Source of the DNA: an uncultured Collinsella sp.
GTDB taxonomy: Bacteria > Actinomycetota > Coriobacteriia > Coriobacteriales > Coriobacteriaceae
NCBI GenBank assembly: GCA_902496645.1
Contig: CABVBR010000057.1
Span: 1-11,075 of the forward strand
Direction: 5' to 3'
Length of the DNA: 11,075 nucleotides
Part shown: positions 1 through 7,200 of the stretch, in pieces
How positions within the stretch are numbered: position 1 is the first letter of the stretch
How the letters are laid out: every line of letters starts with the position of its first letter
Notes under the pieces: model-generated
Seen by the model: the letters and a program-made list of their open reading frames with translations, nothing else
The model's database searches: none
Told to the model about the DNA's origin: nothing
Program-made: the position numbers and the translations under genes

Positions 1-951
1 GCTGGAATCAAGCAGACGGGCTCGATGGTCTTTGGCGATCAGCCGTCTGTTGCCGTGGTCTCGCTCGAGCCGAGCATGGGCCCCGACGACTTCCGTGCCA
101 AGGTCGAGGAAGCAGTCGCTTCCTTCGAGGACCAGGAGCAGGTGCTCTTCCTCGTTGATCTGTGGGGCGGCACGCCGTTCAACCAGATCAGCGGGCTCAT
201 CGAGGGCCACGATTCCTGGGCTATCGTCACCGGTGTCAACCTGCCTATGCTCATCGAGGCATATTCGCAGCGCTTTGACGCAAAGAACACTGCACATGCG
301 ATCGCAAAACATCTCGTGACTGAGGCTAAGGCTGGCGTGCGCGTCAAGCCCGAGTCTCTGGAGCCCGAGGAGAAGAAGCCGGCTGCGGCCGCCGCTGCTC
401 CTGCAGGCGCCATCCCTCCGGGAACGGTCATCGGCGATGGGCACATCAAGATCGCCCACGTCCGTATCGACACCCGTCTGCTGCATGGTCAGGTGGCCAC
501 CACGTGGACCAAGCAGATCAACCCCAACCGCATCATCGTGGTTTCCGACGGCGTTGCTCACGACGAGCTCCGCAAGACCATGATCGAGCAGGCTGCCCCT
601 CCGGGAGTCCATGCCAACGTCGTGCCCATCAAGAAGATGGCCGAGGTCGTCAAGGATACGCGCTTTGGTGACACCAAGGCCATGCTGCTGTTCGAGAACC
701 CGCAGGATCTGCTCAGGGCCATCGAGGCCGGCGTCGACATCAAGGAAGTCAACATCGGTTCTATGGCTCACTCCAAGGGCAAGGTCGTCGTCACCAACGC
801 CGTCGCTATGGGCGATGATGACGTCAAGACTCTCGAGGCCCTCAAGGCCAAGGGCGTCAAGTTCGAGGTCCGCAAGGTTCCTTCGGATTCCTCCGAGGAT
901 CTCGACGCCATGTTGAAGAAAGCTAAGGCCGAACTGGCCGCTCAAGCATAG
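1..951 (+). CDS. manX: PTS mannose-family EIIAB protein, 5' end outside window
   Basis: This is the cytoplasmic phosphotransfer subunit of a mannose-family (EII-Man) sugar transporter: phosphate passes from HPr to a His in IIA, then to a His in IIB, then to the incoming sugar. The reading frame is open from base 1, and AGIKQTGSMVFG at the left edge matches a point about a dozen residues into IIA domains, so the real start and the IIA active-site His lie upstream. The ATG at base 25 is internal. The rest of IIA is clear (FLVDLWGGTPFN, VTGVNLPMLIEA). A linker rich in Ala, Pro, Glu and Lys (about bases 340-430) joins it to IIB, which begins near IKIAHVRIDTRLLHGQV; the IIB phosphorylation His is at bases 484-486. 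The IIC gene follows 18 bp after the stop codon. Substrate is probably mannose, glucose or a related hexose, which the sequence does not settle. Confidence 0.95.
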   Translation, partial: AGIKQTGSMVFGDQPSVAVVSLEPSMGPDDFRAKVEEAVASFEDQEQVLFLVDLWGGTPFNQISGLIEGHDSWAIVTGVNLPMLIEAYSQRFDAKNTAHAIAKHLVTEAKAGVRVKPESLEPEEKKPAAAAAAPAGAIPPGTVIGDGHIKIAHVRIDTRLLHGQVATTWTKQINPNRIIVVSDGVAHDELRKTMIEQAAPPGVHANVVPIKKMAEVVKDTRFGDTKAMLLFENPQDLLRAIEAGVDIKEVNIGSMAHSKGKVVVTNAVAMGDDDVKTLEALKAKGVKFEVRKVPSDSSEDLDAMLKKAKAELAAQA

Positions 952-969
952 TAAAGGAGGGTCCGATAC

Positions 970-1788
970 ATGTCTGCAATCACTATTCTGCTTGTTGCGA
1001 TTGTCGCGTTGCTTGCCGGTATGGAAGGCATTCTGGATGAGTTCCAGTTCCATCAGCCGCTCGTGGCATGCACGCTTATCGGTCTCGTAACCGGTCACCT
1101 TCAGGAGGGCATCCTCCTGGGCGGTTCGCTCCAGATGATGGCCCTTGGCTGGGCTAACGTCGGCGCCGCCGTCGCGCCTGACGCCGCTTTGGCCTCGGTC
1201 GCCTCTTCGATCATCATGGTGCTCGCCCTCAACGGCGGCGCCACCGATTCGGGCAAGGCCGTTACCGCCGCTATCGCCGTCGCCGTCCCGCTGTCGGTCG
1301 CTGGTCTGTTCCTGACCATGATCTGCCGTACCCTGGCTACCGCTATCGCTCACGCCATGGACGGTTGCGCCGAGAAGGGCGACTTCGCCGGCATCGAGCG
1401 CTGGCAGTACGCTGCCATCCTTATGCAGGGCCTTCGTATCGCCATCCCGGCAGTACTTCTGTGCATCATCCCGGCCGAGGCTGTTACCAACGCGCTTAAC
1501 GCTATGCCCGACTGGCTGTCCGGCGGCATGGCTGTCGGCGGCGGCATGGTCGCTTCCGTCGGTTACGCCATGGTCATCAACATGATGGCCACCAAGGAGA
1601 CCTGGCCGTTCTTCATCCTCGGCTTTGTCCTTGCTGCCATCCCTCAGCTCACGCTGATCGCCCTTGGCCTCATCGGCATCTCCCTTGCCCTCATCTACCT
1701 TGGCCTTAAGGATCTGGCCAAGCAGGGTGGCGGCATGAGCGGTGGCTCCGGTGACCCGCTCGGCGACATTCTGAACGATTACGAGTAG
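970..1788 (+). CDS. manY: PTS mannose-family EIIC permease subunit
   Basis: This is the 272-residue membrane subunit that, with IID, forms the sugar channel of an EII-Man complex. The ATG at 970 has an excellent ribosome binding site (AAAGGAGG, 953-960). The protein is hydrophobic throughout, with alternating Ala/Gly/Ile/Leu-rich membrane segments. The family signature is visible early: an EGILLGGSLQMMALGW stretch followed by NVGAAVAPDAALASV. Length is typical of the family. The C-terminus is a short Gly/Ser/Asp-rich cytoplasmic tail. The gene sits between IIAB and IID with short gaps, as in other mannose-PTS operons, so the three are surely co-transcribed. I see no damage or unusual insertion. 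Confidence 0.96.
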   Translation: MSAITILLVAIVALLAGMEGILDEFQFHQPLVACTLIGLVTGHLQEGILLGGSLQMMALGWANVGAAVAPDAALASVASSIIMVLALNGGATDSGKAVTAAIAVAVPLSVAGLFLTMICRTLATAIAHAMDGCAEKGDFAGIERWQYAAILMQGLRIAIPAVLLCIIPAEAVTNALNAMPDWLSGGMAVGGGMVASVGYAMVINMMATKETWPFFILGFVLAAIPQLTLIALGLIGISLALIYLGLKDLAKQGGGMSGGSGDPLGDILNDYE

Positions 1789-1804
1789 GAGGGGAGTGAT
1801 ACAT

Positions 1805-2725
1805 ATGGCAGAGAACAAGATTCAGCTCACCAAGGCTGACCGCAAGAAGGTTTGCTTCCGTCATCAGTTCCTTCAGGGCTCGTGGAACTACGAGCGTATG
1901 CAGAATGGCGGCTGGTGCTTCGCAATGATCCCTGCGATCAAGAAGCTCTACACCAGCAAGGATGACCAGATTGCCGCTCTTAAGCGCCACCTGGAGTTCT
2001 ATAACACCCATCCCTATGTTTCCGCCCCCGTCATTGGCGTTACCCTCGCTCTCGAGGAGGAGCGCGCCAACGGTGCTCCGATTGACGACGTCGCCATTCA
2101 GGGCGTCAAGGTCGGTATGATGGGCCCGCTCGCCGGCGTCGGCGACCCCGCCTTCTGGTTCACCCTTCGCCCGATTCTGGGCGCTCTGGGCGCTTCCCTG
2201 GCCCTGTCCGGCAGCATTGCCGGTCCGCTGCTGTTCTTCTTCGCGTGGAACATCATCCGTTACGCCTTCCTGTGGTACACGCAGGAGTTTGGCTACAAGG
2301 TCGGCTCCTCCATCGCCAAGGACCTCTCCGGCGGTCTGATGGGCAAGGTCACCGAGGGTGCTTCCATCCTTGGTATGTTCATCATCGGCGCCCTGGTCGA
2401 GCGCTGGGTGTCCATCTCCTTCACCCCGGTCGTCTCCAAGGTCACGCAGTCTGCTGGCGCCTTTATCGACTGGGCTAACCTGCCCTCCGGTTCCGAGGGT
2501 GTCAAGGAAGCACTGACGATGTATAACTCCATCGGCGGTACTGCCCTTGATCAGGTCAAGGTCACTACGCTTCAGGCCAACCTCGATCAGCTCATCCCCG
2601 GCCTTGCCGCCGTGTGCCTGACCCTGCTGGTTTGCAAGCTCCTCAAGAAGAAGGTCAGCCCGATCGTCATCATCCTGGCCCTCTTCGCCGTCGGCATCAT
2701 CGGTCGCGTCTGCGGCTTCATGTAA
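1805..2725 (+). CDS. manZ: PTS mannose-family EIID subunit
   Basis: This is the second membrane subunit of the mannose-family transporter. I start it at the ATG at 1805 because AGGAGGGG (1787-1794) lies 10 bases upstream; an in-frame GTG at 1796 would almost touch that site. This gives 306 residues. The N-terminal cytoplasmic family signature FLQGSWNYERMQNGGWCFAM is clear, followed by IPAIKKLY and YNTHPYVSAPVIG. The GxMGPLAGVGDPAFWF glycine-rich motif comes next, then hydrophobic membrane stretches. A soluble loop (about bases 2430-2600) precedes a C-terminal hydrophobic pair around LIPGLAAVCLTLLVCKLL and the end of the protein. The gene begins 16 bp after the IIC stop codon. Confidence 0.96.
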   Translation: MAENKIQLTKADRKKVCFRHQFLQGSWNYERMQNGGWCFAMIPAIKKLYTSKDDQIAALKRHLEFYNTHPYVSAPVIGVTLALEEERANGAPIDDVAIQGVKVGMMGPLAGVGDPAFWFTLRPILGALGASLALSGSIAGPLLFFFAWNIIRYAFLWYTQEFGYKVGSSIAKDLSGGLMGKVTEGASILGMFIIGALVERWVSISFTPVVSKVTQSAGAFIDWANLPSGSEGVKEALTMYNSIGGTALDQVKVTTLQANLDQLIPGLAAVCLTLLVCKLLKKKVSPIVIILALFAVGIIGRVCGFM

Positions 2726-2781
2726 GCACGCTTCGGTTTAAGACCGAGAGTTGCTAGGCAAGGGCTTTTGAGCCATTGAAA

Positions 2782-2829
2782 CGGACCGCACCCGGTGGGT
2801 ACACTGGATGCGGTCCGATTGTTTTATTT
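2782..2829 (+). terminator. Intercistronic terminator-like hairpin before manO
   Basis: CGGACCGCA (2782-2790) pairs perfectly with TGCGGTCCG (2809-2817), and the stem is followed by the T-rich run ATTGTTTTATTT. The loop is long (18 nt), so termination may be partial. It lies between the IID gene and manO, directly before the manO ribosome binding site, and could lower manO output or stabilise the upstream transcript. Confidence 0.7.
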
Positions 2830-2845
2830 GGAGGGCGAGGCGCGC

Positions 2846-3244
2846 ATGGCGCAATCTCAGAACAGCACGGTCGATCTGGCAACGCCGGCAACCTGCCTGA
2901 TGGGGCTTACCAGCCACGGCAACGTGATGGTGGGCAATAAGGCGTTTGAGTACTATAACGAGCGCAATCCCGAGGATTATATTCAGATTCCGTGGGACGA
3001 GGTCGACTATATTGCCGCCGAGGTTTTGCGCGGTACCAAGAAGATCACGCGTTTTGCCATCTTCACCAAGGATAACGGTCACTTTACGTTTTCGACGCGC
3101 GACGACAAAGAGACGCTGCGCGCGGTTCGCAAGTACGTTGACGAGGACAAGCTCGTGCGCTCGCCCGACTTTATCGACGTGACCGCCAAGGGCGCCAAGA
3201 GCATTCCCAGCGTCATCAAGAGCCTCTTTCACAAGGATAACTAG
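2846..3244 (+). CDS. manO: DUF956 family protein (ManO), mannose operon accessory protein
   Basis: This is a 132-residue soluble protein of the DUF956 family, which regularly accompanies mannose-family PTS operons and is often called ManO; its biochemical role is not firmly established. The ATG at 2846 is preceded by GGAGGG (2830-2835) at 10 bases. The frame is open further upstream to a GTG at 2795, but that GTG lies inside the terminator hairpin and has no ribosome binding site. Family-like features include TCLMGLTSHGNVMVGNKAFEY near the N-terminus, the IPWDEVDYIAAEV segment, and a C-terminal SIPSVIKSLF region. There is no signal peptide or membrane segment. It is probably the last gene of the operon. 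Confidence 0.9.
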   Translation: MAQSQNSTVDLATPATCLMGLTSHGNVMVGNKAFEYYNERNPEDYIQIPWDEVDYIAAEVLRGTKKITRFAIFTKDNGHFTFSTRDDKETLRAVRKYVDEDKLVRSPDFIDVTAKGAKSIPSVIKSLFHKDN

Positions 3245-3257
3245 TCATTAAGGAGCA

Positions 3258-3291
3258 CCTCCCCCTCAAAGTGGGACGCACTTTCCGGAGG
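3258..3291 (+). other. Imperfect stem-loop between manO and tRNA-Arg
   Basis: CCTCC (3258-3262) can pair with GGAGG (3287-3291), and AAAGT (3268-3272) with ACTTT (3280-3284), leaving an unequal internal loop and a 7-nt apical loop. No T-run follows, so it is a poor intrinsic terminator. It may mark the end of the manO transcript or be incidental. Confidence 0.3.
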
Positions 3292-3327
3292 GCTGTTCCA
3301 CCGCAGCTTCGAAGAGTGGCTATACGC

Positions 3328-3357
3328 TGCATTACAACGGTGTAAATCTGCTACACT
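3328..3357 (+). promoter_or_regulatory. Putative tRNA-Arg promoter
   Basis: TACACT (3352-3357), preceded by TGC (an extended -10), lies 11 bases before the tRNA. TGCATT (3328-3333) is a weak -35 with an 18-bp spacer. The position is right for a tRNA promoter, but the -35 match is poor. Confidence 0.5.
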
Positions 3358-3367
3358 AGTACAACAT

Positions 3368-3443
3368 GCCTCCGTAGCTCAGGGGATAGAGCACCGCTCT
3401 CCTAAAGCGGGTGTCGACGGTTCGAATCCGCCCGGGGGCACCA
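3368..3443 (+). tRNA. tRNA-Arg, anticodon CCU
   Basis: The 76-base cloverleaf is complete. The acceptor stem GCCTCCG pairs with CGGGGGC (one T-G wobble). D arms GCTC/GAGC are present. The anticodon stem CCGCT/AGCGG encloses the loop CTCCTAA, with the CCT anticodon at 3401-3403. A T-arm with GGTTCGAATCC is present, and CCA is encoded at 3441-3443. It reads AGG codons. Its 3' end is the likely insertion site of the accessory DNA that follows. Confidence 0.97.
3420..3443 (+). other. Putative left attachment site (tRNA 3' end)
   Basis: Tyrosine-recombinase elements commonly integrate into the T-arm and acceptor part of tRNA genes and rebuild the tRNA end. Here everything left of the tRNA is a metabolic operon, and everything right of it is AT-rich DNA, a repressor, a surface protein and mobilization genes. 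No second copy of the tRNA 3' end and no integrase are in the window, so this is inference from context. Confidence 0.4.
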
Positions 3444-3452
3444 GCAAAATCG

Positions 3453-3493
3453 CAGGTCAGGAGTTAATTTCGCTTCTGACCTGTTCTGGTTTT
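3453..3493 (+). terminator. Terminator of tRNA-Arg
   Basis: CAGGTCAGGAG (3453-3463) pairs with CTTCTGACCTG (3473-3483), an 11-bp stem with one G-T wobble and a 9-nt loop. TTCTGGTTTT follows. It starts 10 bases after the encoded CCA. Confidence 0.8.
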
Positions 3494-3571
3494 GGGGCTA
3501 AGAGCCGCTTTCGTTTGTAAATCTGGTAAGTAAATAATTTGACTTCCCGAGTTTTCCACTGAAAACAGGAA

Positions 3572-3738
3572 ATCACCATTTTGGGGATAAAAAGTTTTCA
3601 ACAGCCGTTAGCGGTTCCATTTTGGTGAAGCGCTTCCTCAATTTGGGTAAAAAATTTCACCATTTTGATGATTCGACTGCTTTGAGTTTTTGATAAAAAC
3701 GCCTGTTCAGAAGCTTGCGCTATACCCATTTTGGTGAA
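3572..3738. repeat. Four copies of a 17-bp imperfect dyad
   Basis: All four copies fit the symmetric consensus TTCACCATTTTGGTGAA (arms TTCACCA/TGGTGAA around TTT): 3572-3588, 3613-3629, 3656-3672 and 3722-3738, with 13 to 15 of 17 positions matching. Centres are 41, 43 and 66 bp apart, close to whole helical turns. Two small hairpins, GTTTTC/GAAAAC at 3551-3566 and GTTTTT/AAAAAC at 3686-3700, flank or interrupt them. The stretch from 3494 to 3886 is AT-rich at first and holds no gene I can support. These could be binding sites for a dimeric protein, for example recombinase or excisionase sites at an attachment region. Confidence 0.7.
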
Positions 3739-3759
3739 ACCAATTAATAGAGAAATATA

Positions 3760-3791
3760 CTATAAAGAAATAGGGACGGCGATGCCGTCCC
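3760..3791 (-). terminator. Terminator of the XRE regulator gene
   Basis: GGGACGGC (3773-3780) and GCCGTCCC (3784-3791) form a perfect 8-bp hairpin with a 3-base loop. On the minus strand it is followed by TATTTCTTTATAG, a reasonable T-rich tail. It lies about 95 bp past the end of the minus-strand regulator gene; the DNA between is GCGAGC/GCAGTGAGCG-like filler. Confidence 0.65.
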
Positions 3792-3886
3792 CTTCGCTCG
3801 CAAAGCTCGCTGCGCGGCCACGTACCGTGTCCTTGCCGCCGGCTATGCCGTCGATTGATACGCTCACTGCGTTCGCTGATGATGGA

Positions 3887-4135
3887 CTAATCCGTTTTAT
3901 CGGTGACACCAGTCATAAGTGCAGCAATTGATATGTTGAATCCATTGGCAATTTTAGAGAGATTAGAAAGACTGACATTTCTTCGTCCGACCTCTATCGA
4001 GGCGTAGTAAGACCTGTCCATGTCAATGCGGTTCGCAAATTGCTCTTGTGAGTAACCAGACTCTGATCTGAGTTCTTTGCAGCGTAGACCAAAGGATTGT
4101 TGTAGCGGCGAGATATCCATGACAAAAAGACTCAT
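3887..4135 (-). CDS. XRE-family (Cro/C1-type HTH) transcriptional regulator
   Basis: This 82-residue protein is essentially one helix-turn-helix domain. Residues of about 17-72 fit the XRE pattern: LRCKELRSESGYSQEQFANR, then IDMDRSYYASIEVGRRNVSL, then SNLSKIANGFNISIAALM. The SQEQFA and SYYASIE segments are the two DNA-reading helices. There is no effector domain, so it is likely a small dimeric repressor or controller protein. The start is ATG at 4135; no ribosome binding site precedes it, and the predicted -10 ends only 10 bases upstream, which suggests a leaderless mRNA. An alternative ATG is at 4120. It is divergent from the surface-protein gene and its start abuts an inverted repeat, which fits autoregulation. 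The base composition is AT-richer than the PTS operon, consistent with transfer. Confidence 0.88.
   Translation of the reverse strand: MSLFVMDISPLQQSFGLRCKELRSESGYSQEQFANRIDMDRSYYASIEVGRRNVSLSNLSKIANGFNISIAALMTGVTDKTD
4094..4104. promoter_or_regulatory. Third operator half-site inside the regulator gene
   Basis: GGATTGTTGTA recurs here inside the regulator coding sequence (the codons for LQQS), 42 bp, or four helical turns, from the copy at 4136. It could be an auxiliary repressor site for looping or cooperative binding. Confidence 0.5.
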
Positions 4136-4138
4136 GGA

Positions 4139-4167
4139 TTGTTGTATTTATGCCAACGGACTATATA
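4139..4167 (+). promoter_or_regulatory. Predicted promoter of the surface-protein gene
   Basis: TTGTTG (4139-4144), a 17-bp spacer and TATATA (4162-4167) make a good sigma-A-type promoter. Transcription would begin near 4174, giving an untranslated leader of roughly 84 bases. Both elements lie within the operator. Confidence 0.65.
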
Positions 4168-4173
4168 CAACAA
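4145..4173 (-). promoter_or_regulatory. Predicted promoter of the XRE regulator gene
   Basis: On the minus strand, TTGTTG (4173-4168), a 17-bp spacer and TAAATA (4150-4145) mirror the plus-strand promoter. The predicted start of transcription, near 4138, is almost at the start codon, so the transcript would be leaderless or nearly so. Confidence 0.6.
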
Positions 4174-4257
4174 TCCCAGATGAGGAGCATAATTACCTTT
4201 ATTGGAAAGAGCTCTGATGCCTAGTCGGATATGGCACGGAAAAGGAATGGAATAGCA

Positions 4258-7200
4258 ATGACTCAGGGAAAGCACTTCGCCGCACTGCCAAACAAAAAGT
4301 TTCACGCCCCGAAGGGGATCGCACGTCTGACCGTCACCGCGGCGACCATGGCCGCCATGACCGGATCGAGCCTCATCTCACCGTTCGCGGCATACGCCCA
4401 GACCGGTGACGGTGGCACGCAGCACCCCGCCGTGATGTCGCCGATCGCCGCCAATGCCGGCGCGGCATCCGGTACCGGCGCGAAGTCCGCCGCACAGGCC
4501 ATCGCGGACCTGCAGAAGGCGGTCGACGAGGCGAAAGCGAAGGAGGACGCCGCCAAGGCATCCTACGACGAGGTCGCCGGCCCCTACAACGAGGCGGCTT
4601 CCGCCCGTGACCAGGCCAAGGCATCCTATGATTCGGCGGTCAGCGCCAGCACGGCAGCCGACCGGCAAGGACGCCGCCGATGCCGCCGGCAAGGACCTCG
4701 AGCAGGCGAAGGCGGGTCTCGTAGACGCCAAGGCGGATGCATCCAAGAAGGACGAAGCATACCAGTCCGCCCTCAAGGCGGCCCAGGATGCCAAGGACGC
4801 CCTCGATAAAGCGAAGGCCGATGCCGCAGGCGCCACCCCGGAGGCAATCAGTGCCGCCGAGCAGGCCGTGCGCGACGCCCAGGCTGCCGTGGACAGGGCA
4901 CAGGCCAATCTCGCCAACGCCAACGCGACGCTTGCCGATGCCCAGTCCAAGCTGGCTGCGGCCCAGTCTGCAAAGGATTCCGCAGATGCCGTCCTCGCCG
5001 CGGCCCAGCAGAACAAGGACATGGCGGATGCGAAGGCCGCAGCCGCCAGCGCCGCCTACGAGCAGGCGAAATCCGACCTCGCCGCAGCGGAGGCCGGTGC
5101 CAGCGGTCCTGAGTACGATGCGGCAAAGCAGAAGGTCGCGGACGCAGAGGCAGCCCTCGCCGCCGCACGAGCGGTGCAGTCCCAGTGCGAGTCCGAGCTC
5201 GAGCAGGTGCAGTCCGCCGCGGCAACGGCACAGACCGAGCTAAATGATGCCCAGGCATCCCTCTCTGCGAAGCAGCAGGCCGCGGTCGATGCCGCGTCCG
5301 GCGTGAACGACGCCCAGTCCGCACTCGATGCCGCGAACTCCGACCTCGATGCGGCCAAGCAGGCGAACGCCGATGCCATCGCCAAGCTGGATGCCGCGAA
5401 GCAGGCTGTCAAGGACGCCGAGTCCGCCAAGGCAGCCGCCGACGAAGAGCTTGCGAACGCCAAGACCGCAAAGGATACCGCTGACGCGGCCGTGACCGCC
5501 GCCCAGCAGAAGGTCGACGAGGCACAGGCGAAACTCGACTCCGCCGACGCACAACTCAAGCAGGGAGCCATCGGCTTCTTCAAGGCCATGGGTGCCGATT
5601 CAGCCATCGAGATCATCCAGAACTGTACACACAAGGACTACACCGAGGTCGGAAACAGCCTCGATGCGACCAGTCTCGACAACATGCTCGCGGCAATCCC
5701 GTACATGAAGTCCATCAACGAGTATCGCAAGTCCGTCGGTCTCTCCGAACTCCAGGTCACCTATAAGCTCATTGCAGCGGCGATAGCCAACGCAAACTAT
5801 TCCGATGTCAAGTTTGGACATTCCATGCAGTTCGATACGACCGAAAACCTCGCATGGAATTATGGAACCGATCCGAAACCGCAGTGGGTTGACCAAGAAA
5901 AGGCTTTCTTCGATCAGGCGGTTCAGGAGCTCTATGGCGTCACCGGTCTAACCGGTAAGGATGCCGTAGATTTCTACAAGACGCATAGCGGGATTGAATC
6001 CTATGTCAACCAGCACTTCAAGGTTGCCGGATATCCCGCAACCGTCGGTCACTACCTGCATGTCATCAGCCCCGAAATCGGCTATATGGGCATGGCAGTC
6101 TGCAGCAAGGGAACCTTGAACGGCTGGCAGACCGACAGCCTCGATACCGCAAACCTTGGTTGGGCAGGTTCAGGCTGGAACATGAATCCCATGTCCGTCG
6201 ACGAGTACGAGCAGAAGCTGACCTCCTATATCAACGGCCTCAAGAACGCCAAGAGCGCACTCGACGTAGCCAAGGCCGATCTCGCATCCAAGAAGCAGGC
6301 AGCCGCCGGCGCCGCCACAACCGTCCAGCAGAAGCAGGTCGCGGTGGATTCCGCACAGGCAGGTGTCGATGCCGCAAAGCAGGGTGTTGCCGATGCCCAG
6401 CGTGCCGTCGATGCCACCAAGGCTGATGTCGCCGCCAAGCAGCAGGGCGTCACGGATGCCCAGACCGAGCTTGATGCGGCGAAATCGAACCTCGATGCCG
6501 CCAACGCGGCAGTCGATACGGCAAAATCGGCCGTCCAGCAGAAGCAGGTCGCCTTTAATGCCGCCAACGCAGCCGTAACGACCGCACAGTCTAAGTTGGA
6601 TTCCGCCAAGGCGGACACCGCTGCTAAGCAGCAGGGCGTGGACGATGCGAACGCCGACCTCGCGAAGTTCTTCCAGGACGTCGCCGACGCCAAGAAGGCG
6701 GTCGATACCGCAAAGAGCGTCCATGACGCGGCGGCAGCCGACCAGGCCGAGAAGGCGGCAGTCCTCGCCGCCGCCAAGCAAAAGGCAGACGGCACCGCAA
6801 GCGCCCTCGCGAATGCCCAGCGTGCCGTCGATGCCGCAAAGGCCGACACCGGCGTTGCCGCCGACAGGCTTACCGGCTCCCAGACCGATCTCGAGGACGC
6901 ACAGTCGAACCTCGACATCCTCACCGGCCTTGCCGCGAAGCTCGCAGAGGCACAGCAGCGCGAGCAGGATGCAGTAAAGGCCGTCAATGACACCAAGGCC
7001 GCCCTCGATGCCGCGAAGGCGGATACCATCGCCGCCGAGTCCCTGGTCTCCGCCGCCGAACAGGCGAAGGCGCAGGCAGACGCCAAGCTGTCGAAGCTGA
7101 ACTCCATCGATGCCGGCGCGGCGATCGCTTCCGGCCATGATGTGAACGCGGATGACGCCCTCAACGCGCTTTTCGCCGCAGCAGTCGAGGCACGCGCCAA

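Larger units (their letters stand above)
4136..4176. promoter_or_regulatory. Inverted-repeat operator between divergent genes
   Basis: GGATTGTTGTAT (4136-4147) is a perfect inverted repeat of ATACAACAATCC (4165-4176). The left arm touches the regulator start codon, and the arms contain the -35 elements of both predicted divergent promoters. The obvious ligand is the adjacent XRE protein, which would then repress itself and the surface-protein gene. Confidence 0.75.

Noticed and set aside
1796..1804. Upstream GTG start for the IID gene
   Set aside because: It is nearly in contact with the Shine-Dalgarno sequence; the ATG at 1805 has proper spacing and a family-typical N-terminus.
3731..3931. 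Plus-strand open frame of 66 codons downstream of the dyad repeats
   Set aside because: It starts inside a repeat, crosses the regulator's terminator hairpin and overlaps the end of the regulator gene, with no ribosome binding site.
4180..4224. 14-codon open frame at the start of the surface-protein leader
   Set aside because: It starts close to the predicted transcription start and could be a leaderless leader peptide, but it is too short and has no supporting codon pattern.
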